A stretch of DNA of 64,000 bases from Microbacterium rhizosphaerae (GTDB lineage: Bacteria > Actinomycetota > Actinomycetes > Actinomycetales > Microbacteriaceae). A program made the position numbers and the translations under genes. The stretch's first letter is position 1. Every line of letters begins with the position of its first letter. Shown here piece after piece: positions 17,189 through 25,001 of the stretch. Below the pieces are notes generated by a model, which had not been told where the DNA came from, searched no databases, and saw only the letters and a list, made by a program, of their open reading frames with translations. The stretch spans positions 3,968,001 to 4,032,000 of the forward strand of contig NZ_CP139368.1 in NCBI RefSeq assembly GCF_034120055.1, in the 5' to 3' direction.

Positions 17189-18051
17189 ACTGATTCCTTC
17201 CTACGGTGCGGTCCTGCCGACTCGGCCTCCGCTCGGTTCCGGTGTCGCGCGGCGACGATGAGAGCGACGAGGATGACCACGACGAGCGCCACTCCGATCG
17301 GCAGCCAGGCGCTTTCGACCATGGACGCCAATATCCCCTGGGCCGCGTCGAGGATGGCGGTGACCGGTGCGACCAGATCCGGGCCGCCGAGCTGGGCGGT
17401 CCAGTACCCGACCAGATAGACACCGATCAGGATGCAGAGGGCCCCGGCGGCTCGCGGAAGCATCGCCATGATCGGCCGCAGGGAGCGCAACACGGTGGTG
17501 TCGGCTAGAGATACTGCGACCGCGAGAACGGTCGCGAACAGTCCCATTCCCAGGCCATATGCCGCCACGACGGCACCGACCACGACGGCGGAGCCGGAGG
17601 CGAATGCCCCGCCGATCGCGGCGATGAAAACGGGCAGGGAGCAGCTGAGCGATCCGATGGCGTACGCCATCCCGAACCCGGCCATCGCGACGAATCCCGT
17701 CCCGGTCCGAAACCGAGGCGCGACGCGGAGGGGCACGGTCCTGCCGAGCAGGCCCAGGATGCCGAGCGCCACGACGATCACGCCGACGCCGATCATGACC
17801 CACGGAGCGAATGCCAGCAGGACCGCGTGCACGGACCCGGCGAGCAGACCCGCCGTGGCGAAGACGGCGAAGAACCCGGCCGTGACCGCGATCCCCGCGC
17901 GGATGCCGGACAGGGCACGCGTGACGCGGTCACGATCGCGGCCGCCGACGAATGCGGCGAGATAGACCGGGAGCAGCGGGAATCCGCACGGATTGAGCAG
18001 GCCGATCATGCCGAGCACGAACGCGTATCCCACCACGGACCCCGTGGTCAT
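17185..18051 (-). CDS. ccdA: CcdA-type thiol-disulfide electron carrier
   Basis: A 288-residue membrane protein of the CcdA/DsbD-beta family with about six to seven helices. The two redox cysteines are in the expected contexts: LLNPCGFPLLPVY in helix 1 and SLSCSLPVF in helix 4. CcdA passes reducing equivalents from cytoplasmic thioredoxin to extracytoplasmic thioredoxin-like proteins. The downstream partner is clearly the Sco/TlpA-like protein, whose start overlaps the CcdA stop. Its own ATG overlaps the CtaG stop by four bases. Confidence 0.85.
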   Translation of the reverse strand: MTTGSVVGYAFVLGMIGLLNPCGFPLLPVYLAAFVGGRDRDRVTRALSGIRAGIAVTAGFFAVFATAGLLAGSVHAVLLAFAPWVMIGVGVIVVALGILGLLGRTVPLRVAPRFRTGTGFVAMAGFGMAYAIGSLSCSLPVFIAAIGGAFASGSAVVVGAVVAAYGLGMGLFATVLAVAVSLADTTVLRSLRPIMAMLPRAAGALCILIGVYLVGYWTAQLGGPDLVAPVTAILDAAQGILASMVESAWLPIGVALVVVILVALIVAARHRNRAEAESAGPHRRKESV

Positions 18052-19079
18052 TGAGCGGCGTCCCGACGTGCCAGAGCTTGGAGCCTCGCGTTGTACTCGT
18101 CGAGCTCCACGTCGCCGTACCGTGCCGCGCGTCGTTCGGCGGCGACGGTTCGCCGTGCATCGCTGCGCTGCCACTGCAGGAAGAGCACCAGAAGCACCAG
18201 CAGGGTCGGAAGTTCCGTGAACCCCCACGCGATGCCTCCGGCGGTCTGCTGATCGCTCAGGGCCGTGGCATCGAGCGACCGCATCGGCGCGGCGTAGTAC
18301 GACACCATCACGGTGCTCGCCATCATGAGCACGACCCCGAAGAACGCATGAAACGGCACAGGTACGGCCATCTCGGCGATCCGGGCGACCGGGCCACCGG
18401 CCTGCCTCATGAGCCTGGTTCCGCGCCGCGGCGAGGGGTCGACCCCGAGGATGCCCCAGAAGTACAGCGACCCGATCAGGAGGAAGTGGATGAGCATCAC
18501 GTTGTGCCCCCACATCGTGCTCATCAGCACATCGAAGAGCCGGGTGAAGTAGAGCGCGTAGAGGCTGAACAAGAAGAGGATCCCGGTGACGATCGGGTTC
18601 GCGACCACGGCCGCAAGCCGGGAGTGCAGCACGCGCAGGAGGCCTGCCCGCATTCTCCGTCGACCCGTTCCTCCACCCGAGAGCGCCCGCAGCAGCAGGG
18701 TCACCGGCGCGCCGAGGCAGAGCAGGATCGGGGTGAGCATGCTCAGCGTCATGTGCTGGATCATGTGGACGCTGAACAGCTCCATGCCGTACCCGTCGAA
18801 CCCGGTCGCCGTCATCAACTCGATCGACGCAACACCGAGCAGCCAGCACACGATCCGCAGCGGCGGCCACGCATCCCCCCGTCGCGCCAGCATGACGACT
18901 CCCGCAACATAGGCGCCCAGGAGGAGGAGGCCGAGGATCGGCAGGACCGGGACCGGCTGCGGGTGCACCGCGAACAGCCGTCCGGCCGTCAAGGGACGGG
19001 TCGGCATCCACATCAGCCCGGTCATGTGCGCGGCACCCACGGTGGGCGGCATCGGCATGTCGGACAGCGGTGCGAGCAT
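18048..19079 (-). CDS. ctaG: Cytochrome c oxidase assembly protein, CtaG_Caa3 family
   Basis: A 343-residue membrane protein with seven predicted helices of the CtaG_Caa3 family. The signature segments are FSVHMIQHMTLSMLTPILL with paired histidines, then MWGHNVMLIHFLLIGSLYFW and VPFHAFFGVVLMM. These histidines are thought to bind copper during assembly of the CuA/CuB centres of aa3/caa3 oxidases. ATG at 19079 overlaps the MarR stop (TGATG); a GTG three bases earlier is possible. In operon with MarR, CcdA and the Sco/TlpA fusion, it forms a copper/thiol maturation module. Confidence 0.8.
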   Translation of the reverse strand: MLAPLSDMPMPPTVGAAHMTGLMWMPTRPLTAGRLFAVHPQPVPVLPILGLLLLGAYVAGVVMLARRGDAWPPLRIVCWLLGVASIELMTATGFDGYGMELFSVHMIQHMTLSMLTPILLCLGAPVTLLLRALSGGGTGRRRMRAGLLRVLHSRLAAVVANPIVTGILFLFSLYALYFTRLFDVLMSTMWGHNVMLIHFLLIGSLYFWGILGVDPSPRRGTRLMRQAGGPVARIAEMAVPVPFHAFFGVVLMMASTVMVSYYAAPMRSLDATALSDQQTAGGIAWGFTELPTLLVLLVLFLQWQRSDARRTVAAERRAARYGDVELDEYNARLQALARRDAAQ

Positions 19080-19555
19080 CACAGCCCGAGGATCAGCAGC
19101 TCGGTGGCGGACGGCTCACCCGCCGCATCCGTGAACGCGCGCAGCGACGCGACGAGTTGGTCGCGCTCCGCGGGCGCCATGCCCTCGAGCACCTCTTCAA
19201 TGAGCTGACGACGGTGTTCGGTCACGGAGGCGACGAGCCCGAGACTCTTCTGGGTGGGGGCAAGGATGACTTCGCGTCGGTTGTCCGGGTTGTCCTCCCG
19301 AACCGCCCATCCGCCCGTGACGAGGCGGTCCGCCGTGCGACTGAAGGTCGACACCGTCACGCCCAGACGCTCGGCCAATGCGCCCATCCGCAGCGGGCCG
19401 GCCGAGGCGAGCAGCACGAGAACCCGGAACTGAGGCAGGGAAACATCCTCCAGCGCCGGCACCATCGACCGGGCGATGATCCCCAGCAACGCCCGGGATG
19501 CCGTCACCGTCGCATCCGCGGCCGGCCGGATGTCGTCACCTTTGCTCACGACCAC
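19079..19555 (-). CDS. MarR-family transcriptional regulator
   Basis: A 158-residue winged-helix repressor. The MarR DNA-binding core is clear: LRMGALAERLGVTVSTFSRT as helix-turn-helix and DRLVTGGWAVREDNPDNRRE as wing (MarR DxR motif DNRR). No Cys redox sensor is present. It is the first gene of a four-gene operon with CtaG, CcdA and Sco/TlpA. Paired ATTGYAT/ATRCAAT half-sites in the 60-bp gap to the divergent ClC gene are the likely autoregulatory operator. GTG at 19555 is preceded by GGAAGCGAG; a GTG at 19549 is an alternative. Confidence 0.8.
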   Translation of the reverse strand: MVVSKGDDIRPAADATVTASRALLGIIARSMVPALEDVSLPQFRVLVLLASAGPLRMGALAERLGVTVSTFSRTADRLVTGGWAVREDNPDNRREVILAPTQKSLGLVASVTEHRRQLIEEVLEGMAPAERDQLVASLRAFTDAAGEPSATELLILGL

Positions 19556-19575
19556 GATCTCGCTTCCACGTCATG

Positions 19576-19608
19576 ATTGTATGAGACCAATGATTGCATG
19601 AATACAAT
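19576..19608. promoter_or_regulatory. MarR-type operator and divergent promoters
   Basis: ATTGTAT (19576-19582) and ATACAAT (19602-19608) form a wide inverted repeat. The second half belongs to a compact imperfect palindrome ATTGCATGAATACAAT (19593-19608). TACAAT at 19603-19608 fits a -10 box for the ClC gene only six bases before its GTG, and the mirror TACAAT on the minus strand fits the MarR operon. A MarR dimer here would cover both -10 elements. Confidence 0.5.
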
Positions 19609-19614
19609 GCTTGT

Positions 19615-21012
19615 GTGACAGCAATGATAGCGCCCGTATCGCGGTGGTTGCGGAAGAACCGGTACGGCCTGTTCTCCCTCGCCCTCATCGTCGGCCTCGG
19701 CGCAGGCCTTGGAGCGTTGCTGTTCCGCGGCCTGGTGTACGGGATCACATGGCTCGTCACCGGGCACGTCGAGTTCGGCCAGGACGGCCGCGTGCCCAGC
19801 GATCACCTTCCTTGGCTCGGGCTGGGGTTCTACATCGTGATCCCCGCGATCGGCGGCCTCGTCTACGGTCCGATGGTGTACCGGTGGGCGCGCGAGGCGC
19901 GCGGTCACGGCGTCCCGGAGGTCATGGTCGCCGTCGCCGAGGGCGGCGGCAAGATCCGTCCGCGGGTCGCGATCGTGAAGGCGCTGGCCTCCGCACTCAC
20001 GATCGGCACCGGCGGCTCGGTCGGCCGGGAAGGACCCATCGTGCAGATCGGGGCTGCCCTGGCCTCCACCATCGGGCAGGGAACCAGACAGCCCGAAGGC
20101 CGCCTGCGCATCCTGGTGGCGTGCGGAGCGGCCGGCGGCATCGCCGCCACGTTCAACGCCCCCATCACCGGGGTGTTCTTCGGTGCCGAGATCATCCTGC
20201 GCGAGATCTCTGCCGGGTCCCTGTTCGCCATCATGCTCTCCGCGATGGTCGCCGACGCGGTCGTCCGACCTATTCTCGGAAACGACGCGTTCCTCACGGG
20301 GTTCCCGCACGGTGCCACGCTCGGCCACACGGCCGACTTCGCCCTCGTCGCCGTGCTCGCCGTCATCGCCGCCCTCGTCGGCCAGCTGTTCCGGTATGTC
20401 CTGTACGCCGTCGAGGACCTGTGCGACAGGGTCTGGGCCGGACGCCCGGAATGGGCGCGACCCGCCGTCGGGGGCGTGTTCCTCGGTCTGCTGCTGCTCG
20501 CGGTCCCGCAGATGTACGGGGTGGGATACCCGGTCATGTTCCAGGCGCTGCATGGCGACTACGGGTTCTGGCTGCTGCTCTTCTTCGCTCTCACGAAGAT
20601 CCTCGCCACATCCCTCACCCTCGGCATCGGCGGATCCGGCGGCGTCTTCGCCCCGTCCCTGTTCATCGGCCTGATGCTCGGCACCGCCTATGGCCTCGTC
20701 GTTCACCAGCTGTTCGGCAGCGCCGCCGGCGACCCCGCGGTCTACGCCGCCATCGGCATGGGCGGCGTCTTCGCCTCCGGCACGCGCGCACCACTGACGG
20801 CGTTCGCATCCGTCGTCGAGATGACCGGCGACATGTCCCTCGTCCTGCCGATCATGCTCACCAGCGCAATCGCGACCGTCGTCTCCCGCTCGGTCGCCTA
20901 CGGCACCATCTACACCACCAAACTCCTGCGCCGCGGCCAGGACATCGAGAAGCTCCAAGACCGCCAGTACCGCCACCTGCTCGGTGGAGGAAACGACCCC
21001 TCCGCGGCCTGA
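19615..21012 (+). CDS. ClC-family chloride channel/transporter
   Basis: A 465-residue ClC protein with the expected selectivity-filter motifs: GTGGSVGREGPIVQIG (GxxGxEGP), GIGGSGGVFAPSLFIG (GxFxP) and an N-terminal LGAGLGALLFRGL helix. The gating Glu is present in the GREGP motif. No CBS domains. Such proteins move Cl- (or NO3-/F-), often with H+ exchange. There is no Shine-Dalgarno; a TACAAT -10 box ends six bases before GTG 19615, so the mRNA may be leaderless. ATG at 19624 is the alternative start. It is divergent from the MarR operon and shares its operator region. Confidence 0.85.
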   Translation: MTAMIAPVSRWLRKNRYGLFSLALIVGLGAGLGALLFRGLVYGITWLVTGHVEFGQDGRVPSDHLPWLGLGFYIVIPAIGGLVYGPMVYRWAREARGHGVPEVMVAVAEGGGKIRPRVAIVKALASALTIGTGGSVGREGPIVQIGAALASTIGQGTRQPEGRLRILVACGAAGGIAATFNAPITGVFFGAEIILREISAGSLFAIMLSAMVADAVVRPILGNDAFLTGFPHGATLGHTADFALVAVLAVIAALVGQLFRYVLYAVEDLCDRVWAGRPEWARPAVGGVFLGLLLLAVPQMYGVGYPVMFQALHGDYGFWLLLFFALTKILATSLTLGIGGSGGVFAPSLFIGLMLGTAYGLVVHQLFGSAAGDPAVYAAIGMGGVFASGTRAPLTAFASVVEMTGDMSLVLPIMLTSAIATVVSRSVAYGTIYTTKLLRRGQDIEKLQDRQYRHLLGGGNDPSAA

Positions 21013-21066
21013 GATCCCTGAAGCGCATTCTTCCCCTCGCGCAGGCAGCGGCAGAGTGACACAATG

Positions 21067-21091
21067 AGACCACCGGTTCGACCACTGGTCT
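21067..21091. promoter_or_regulatory. TetR-type operator candidate upstream of monooxygenase
   Basis: A 25-bp imperfect palindrome: outer arms AGACCA/TGGTCT are perfect, with inner GGT/ACC pairs around a central C. It ends 14 bases before the ATG of the FAD monooxygenase and lies over its leader. The TetR gene directly downstream of the monooxygenase is the obvious candidate regulator. Confidence 0.5.
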
Positions 21092-21105
21092 GAAGGAAGG
21101 TCGAC

Positions 21106-22287
21106 ATGAAGATTCTGATCGTCGGTGCGGGCATCGCCGGCCCCACGCTCGCGTACTGGCTGCACCGAATGGGGCACGAGCCTGTCATCGTCGAACACGC
21201 GCCGGGGCTGCGGCGCGGGGGCTACGCGGTGGACTTCTGGGGCTCCGGGTTCCAGGTCGCCGAACGCATGGGGCTGGCACCCCGGCTGCGGCAAGAGGGC
21301 TATCGCTTCCGCGAGGCACGCGAGGTATCCGACAACGGCCGGCGGATCGCCCACTTCGACCCCCTCCGGTTGATCGACGGCTACGGCGGCGGATACGTCA
21401 CGCTCCTGCGCTCCGACCTGGCCGCCGCGATCTGGGACGCGCTGGAGGGCGAGGTGGAGACCGTCTTCGACGACACCGTGCAGTCGCTTCACGACGACGG
21501 CGACCGGGTGCTGGTCGAGTTCGCCCATGGCGCCGCTCGGGAGTTCGACCTCGTGATCGGGGCAGACGGCCTGCATTCCCGGGTACGGACGCTGGTCTTC
21601 GGGCCGGAGAGCGAGTTCGAGCGCGATCTCGGGATCACCGTCGCGGCGTTCGATCTCGAGGGGTACCGTCCGCGCGACGAGCTCATCGCGGTCACGCACA
21701 CCGTCGTGGGTTCGCTGACGCTGCGGATCGGGCTGCGCGACGACTCCACCATGTTCTGCTTCATGTTCCGCCACGACGGCGACACGCCGCAGGACGACGT
21801 GGCCGCGCAGCAGCAGCTGCTGCGCGAGCGCGTCGGAAACGTGGGCTGGGAGGTGCCGGCGATCCTGGAGCAGGTGCCGCAGGCGCGCACGTTCTTCATG
21901 GACCGGGCGAGCCAGATCCTCCTGCCGTCGTGGTCACGCGGCCGCGTCGCGCTCGTCGGTGACGCCGCAGCTGCCCCGTCGCTGCTGGCCGGGCAGGGCT
22001 CGGCACTGGCGATGGTGGAAGCGTACGTCCTCGCTTGCGCGCTGCACTTGGCGGACGGCGACCACCGAGCGGCGTTCGACGCATACCAGGGACAGCTGCA
22101 GGGGATCGTGCGGGCCAAGCAGGATGCCGCGATCGGCATGGGGTCCGCGTTCGCGCCACGCAACCGCGCGCAGGTGCTGCTGCGCAACGTCGTGGTCGGC
22201 CTCATGAACATCCCGATGGTGGCGAACCTCGCGGTCGGGCGGAGCCTGCGCGATCCGATCGTGCTTCCGCCACCGCCGGCGGGTTGA
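21106..22287 (+). CDS. FAD-dependent monooxygenase (group A, TetX/PHBH-like)
   Basis: A 393-residue class A flavoprotein monooxygenase. The N-terminal dinucleotide fold has GAGIAGPTLAYWL (GxGxxG), the central DG motif is GADGLHSRVR near residue 150, and the second FAD motif is ALVGDAAAAPSLLAGQGS near residue 283. Such enzymes hydroxylate aromatic or drug-like compounds with NAD(P)H and O2. AAGGAAGG stands upstream of ATG 21106. It is followed eight bases later by a TetR gene, suggesting a substrate-inducible detoxification pair. The C-terminal helix is Pro-rich and ends PPPPAG. Confidence 0.8.
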   Translation: MKILIVGAGIAGPTLAYWLHRMGHEPVIVEHAPGLRRGGYAVDFWGSGFQVAERMGLAPRLRQEGYRFREAREVSDNGRRIAHFDPLRLIDGYGGGYVTLLRSDLAAAIWDALEGEVETVFDDTVQSLHDDGDRVLVEFAHGAAREFDLVIGADGLHSRVRTLVFGPESEFERDLGITVAAFDLEGYRPRDELIAVTHTVVGSLTLRIGLRDDSTMFCFMFRHDGDTPQDDVAAQQQLLRERVGNVGWEVPAILEQVPQARTFFMDRASQILLPSWSRGRVALVGDAAAAPSLLAGQGSALAMVEAYVLACALHLADGDHRAAFDAYQGQLQGIVRAKQDAAIGMGSAFAPRNRAQVLLRNVVVGLMNIPMVANLAVGRSLRDPIVLPPPPAG

Positions 22288-22295
22288 ATGTCTGC

Positions 22296-22913
22296 ATGGC
22301 TCGTCCCCGATTCCACCGGCTCCCTGTCGCGCAGCAACAGGCGTTGCTGGATGCCGCGCTGGAGGAGTTTGCCGGCCACGGATACGGCGGGGCATCCCTG
22401 AACCGGATCATCGCGGCGACCGGTCTCTCGAAGGGTGCGATGTACTACTACTTCGACGGCAAAGAGGACCTCTACGCCGACGTCATCCGCCGTCAGCTCG
22501 AGCGGCTGTTCGAGCACAGCGGCCCGGTCCCGGTGCCCGACGCCGCGGACCCTGAAGGCTTCTGGGCAGCGATCGAACAGACCTACATGCGCCTCATGGT
22601 GCTCATGACCGAGACCCCGGAGACAGGGGTTCTGCTGCGCGACTGGCTGACCGGAGCCGCATCCCCGGCCCTGCGTGAGGCGCAACGCAACGCCGAGCAG
22701 GCCACCCTGCCCTGGCTGGAGCAGACGGTCGCCGCCGGGCAGCGGATCGGCGCGATACGCACCGACCTGCCGGCAGACTTCCTCATCGCGATCGCGCTCG
22801 GCATGGGGCAGGCAATGGATACCTGGCTCATCATCCGCCCCTTCGCCGAGACTGAACTCGGCGAAGCGATCCATGCGCTCATCGACATGATGCGTCGCGC
22901 CCTCTCGGCCTAG
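22296..22913 (+). CDS. TetR-family transcriptional regulator
   Basis: A 205-residue TetR repressor. The N-terminal HTH is clear: LLDAALEEFAGHGYGGASLN followed by RIIAATGLSKGAMYYYFDGK, the TetR recognition signature. The C-terminal ligand-binding domain is helical without a recognised ligand. It lies eight bases downstream of the FAD monooxygenase gene on the same strand, and probably represses that promoter through the palindrome at 21067-21091. Confidence 0.85.
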   Translation: MARPRFHRLPVAQQQALLDAALEEFAGHGYGGASLNRIIAATGLSKGAMYYYFDGKEDLYADVIRRQLERLFEHSGPVPVPDAADPEGFWAAIEQTYMRLMVLMTETPETGVLLRDWLTGAASPALREAQRNAEQATLPWLEQTVAAGQRIGAIRTDLPADFLIAIALGMGQAMDTWLIIRPFAETELGEAIHALIDMMRRALSA

Positions 22914-22970
22914 ACAGCGATCCCCCGACTCGGGGTCCATGAGCCGTGGATTCCCGAGTTCTTCGACATC

Positions 22971-23567
22971 GTGGGCAGCGACGAGCGCCCCGCCAGCGAC
23001 GTCCAGGGCGGCTGCATATGCGGGGTGCATGCGGATGTGGCGAACGTGGAAGCGTGGCAGGGCTCACCTGCGTCATACCCGTATACCACGACCGTCCATG
23101 CGGAGTTTGCGGCCGCCCTGCCCGACGAGAGGCCGGGGAGCTGGTTCATGCCGAAGGAGTACTGGGTGCCGTCGGTGGTCGTCATCCGCGCATTCGGCGG
23201 CGCGACGACGCATCTCATACTTCCCAATTCGAAGGATGGCTGGTTCGCGGCGGCGGTGCGCCGGTGCCAAAGAAGAGATGCCCGGTTCCCCCTGGTGACG
23301 CCGCACGATCTTCGCCATACGACGGCAAGCCTCGCGATCAGCTCCTGGGCGAATGTGAAGGCCGTGCAGCGAATGCTCGGGCACGCTTCAGCGGCGATGA
23401 CGCTCGACACGTACGCCGACCTCTTTGAAGACGATCTCGACACCGTTTCACTGGCGCTGGAAGCTTCGCGACGGAGGGCCATCGCGACGGGCGGTTCAGG
23501 AAGTTCTTTCCCAATTCTTTCCCACGAGACCCCTGGGTGGAACGACGAAGGCCCCGCCATCCCTTGA
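22971..23567 (+). pseudogene. Tyrosine integrase C-terminal remnant in chimeric ORF
   Basis: The second half of this open frame (from about 23230) is the catalytic end of a phage-type tyrosine recombinase: TPHDLRHTTASLAISSWANV contains the HxxR box, MLGHASAAMTLDTYADLF carries the His and the nucleophile Tyr. The first Arg box, the arm-binding and the core-binding domains are missing. The first 80 residues (with CICG, ASYPYTTTVHAEF, FMPKEYWVPSVV) do not resemble an integrase and I do not recognise them. It is followed by a stable hairpin and by a tRNA-Ser-like 3' end, the normal order for an integrase next to its attachment site. It is inactive by truncation. Confidence 0.65.
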
Positions 23568-23588
23568 AACGACTGGGATGTCGGGGCC
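23550..23588. terminator. Strong hairpin after integrase remnant
   Basis: GGCCCCGCCATCCC pairs with GGGATGTCGGGGCC (14 bp, one mismatch) around an 11-nt loop. It overlaps the last codons of the integrase-remnant frame and precedes the att-like repeat. Confidence 0.6.
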
Positions 23589-23596
23589 TCGCGCGT

Positions 23597-23779
23597 TGGC
23601 GGTGACGGTGGGATTTGAACTCTTCTGCAGAACAACGAGTTGGATAGCGTTCGCCACTACTTCGTTGATTTCACGCGGGTTCGCGGGCCATGCGGTTCAC
23701 GTTGGATCAGGTTGCACAGTGCTCAGCCGATCACATTTCGTTTCATTCTTTCCCACTTCGTTCCCACGCGACGCCCGCA
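23597..23779. repeat. 183-bp repeat copy A with tRNA-Ser-like 3' end (att-like)
   Basis: Copy A of a dispersed repeat; copy B is at 47869-48051 in the same orientation. Ungapped alignment by eye gives about 21 mismatches. The first 24 bases, read on the minus strand, are GTTCAAATCCCACCGTCACC followed by GCCA, which matches the T-loop, acceptor arm and CCA end of an actinobacterial tRNA-Ser. The rest of the tRNA is absent. With the adjacent integrase end this looks like an attachment-site remnant. Confidence 0.7.
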
Positions 23780-23824
23780 CCGTGAATGCTCAGGACTGCG
23801 GTGTCTCCGCGCGGCCGAAGCGGT

Positions 23825-24907
23825 TCACGCCGCCGGTATCAAAACATCGCGAACCAGCGCATCCAGCTGTGCGTCGGCCTCAAGGAACTGACGCAACGTG
23901 TTGCGTGCTGCACCGAACTGCTCGAACTCCTCCACCGACATGCCATCGATCTCGTATGCCCGACGGAACTCGGAAAGCGAACATAGCTCCTCGAGGATGT
24001 CCGGCGGGACGGGCACGTCAATGCGGTTCTCTGCGGGGATCCGGTTCTCGTTGATGCGCGCCTGCCAATCGAACGGAGGAGACACTACGAGATCGCCGCC
24101 CACGAGCTCCGACCACTGCAGGGAGTTGCGGAATGCGGCGGAGAGGATGCGGCTGCGGTAGCCGCGCTCCTGGAACACCGCATAGGCACGCTTGAGTGCG
24201 GCGAGGCCGGCCCAATCCAGGACTCCGGGTCTGGTGAGGATGCGGTTGTCGACGGTCCATTTCTTGAGCCAGTCGTCGAGTCGCCCGCCCATGATTGTGA
24301 CGACGTGGCCGAACTCTCGATCAGGAAGCCCGTCGGCAGCGCGCCGGTCGAGGGCGCGCTCGAGTGCGGCGCCGACGGTAACCGCCTGCGGCACCGAGAA
24401 GCTGAGGGTCGCGTTGATGCTGACGCCGCGGTACGCAGCTTCCTCCATTGCGGCGATTCCGGTGGCGGTCGCGGGGATCTTCACGATGATGTTCTCGGCG
24501 AGTTGCGAGAACTCAACGGCTTGGGCGACCAGGGCCGCGGCATCGCGGTGCAAGCGTGGATCTGTCTGGATTGAGAGTCGGCCGTCTCGCCCGCCGCTCG
24601 CCACGAACGCCGGCTCGAGAAGCTGGGCCGCCCCGATCGAGAGCTCCTTCACCGCCTCCCATCCGAGCTGCGACTCGCCCCACGTCGGGTGCTCATCGGC
24701 GAGCTCGCGAAGTCGCGGCCTCCATACGTCGGGGTGATTGCGAATCGCGGTGAGGGCGATCACGGGGTTGCATGTTGCGCCAACTGCTCCGAACTCGATC
24801 GAGCGGCGCAACTCGTCGGGGTCGGCAGAGTCGTTCCACAAGGATGTCGCCGTTTCAGCGGCCGCACGTGCGAGCGGTGCGAGGTGGGTGAGTTCAATCG
24901 AATGCAT
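23825..24907 (-). CDS. Transaldolase-family protein
   Basis: A 360-residue TIM-barrel aldolase of the transaldolase family. The Schiff-base lysine is in the expected context ENIIVKIPAT; other family marks are FGAVGATCNPVI near the N-terminus, SINATLSFSVPQA after the lysine and FQERGYRSRILSAAFRN. The standard reaction transfers dihydroxyacetone between sugar phosphates, but divergent members act as simple aldolases. It is the last gene of the iolB-D-E-G operon, 94 bases after iolG, so its substrate may be an inositol-pathway phosphate. Its C-terminus begins 45 bases from repeat A. A diverged copy of its last 75 residues lies at 49623-49856. Confidence 0.8.
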   Translation of the reverse strand: MHSIELTHLAPLARAAAETATSLWNDSADPDELRRSIEFGAVGATCNPVIALTAIRNHPDVWRPRLRELADEHPTWGESQLGWEAVKELSIGAAQLLEPAFVASGGRDGRLSIQTDPRLHRDAAALVAQAVEFSQLAENIIVKIPATATGIAAMEEAAYRGVSINATLSFSVPQAVTVGAALERALDRRAADGLPDREFGHVVTIMGGRLDDWLKKWTVDNRILTRPGVLDWAGLAALKRAYAVFQERGYRSRILSAAFRNSLQWSELVGGDLVVSPPFDWQARINENRIPAENRIDVPVPPDILEELCSLSEFRRAYEIDGMSVEEFEQFGAARNTLRQFLEADAQLDALVRDVLIPAA

Positions 24908-25001
24908 TTCGAGTTCTTCCTATCAGGGATATGTCGAGGCATCTGTGCCCGGCAGATCCGGTCTTCTCTGGCCACTGAACGAGGGGCATGTGTGACGCTC
25001 T

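Noticed and set aside
19546..21774. A 742-codon open frame antisense to ClC and the monooxygenase
   Set aside because: It spans two clear plus-strand genes and their promoter and has no recognisable domain.
23597..23620. A complete tRNA-Ser gene
   Set aside because: Only the 3' 24 bases match; anticodon and D arms are missing in both repeat copies, so no functional tRNA is annotated.
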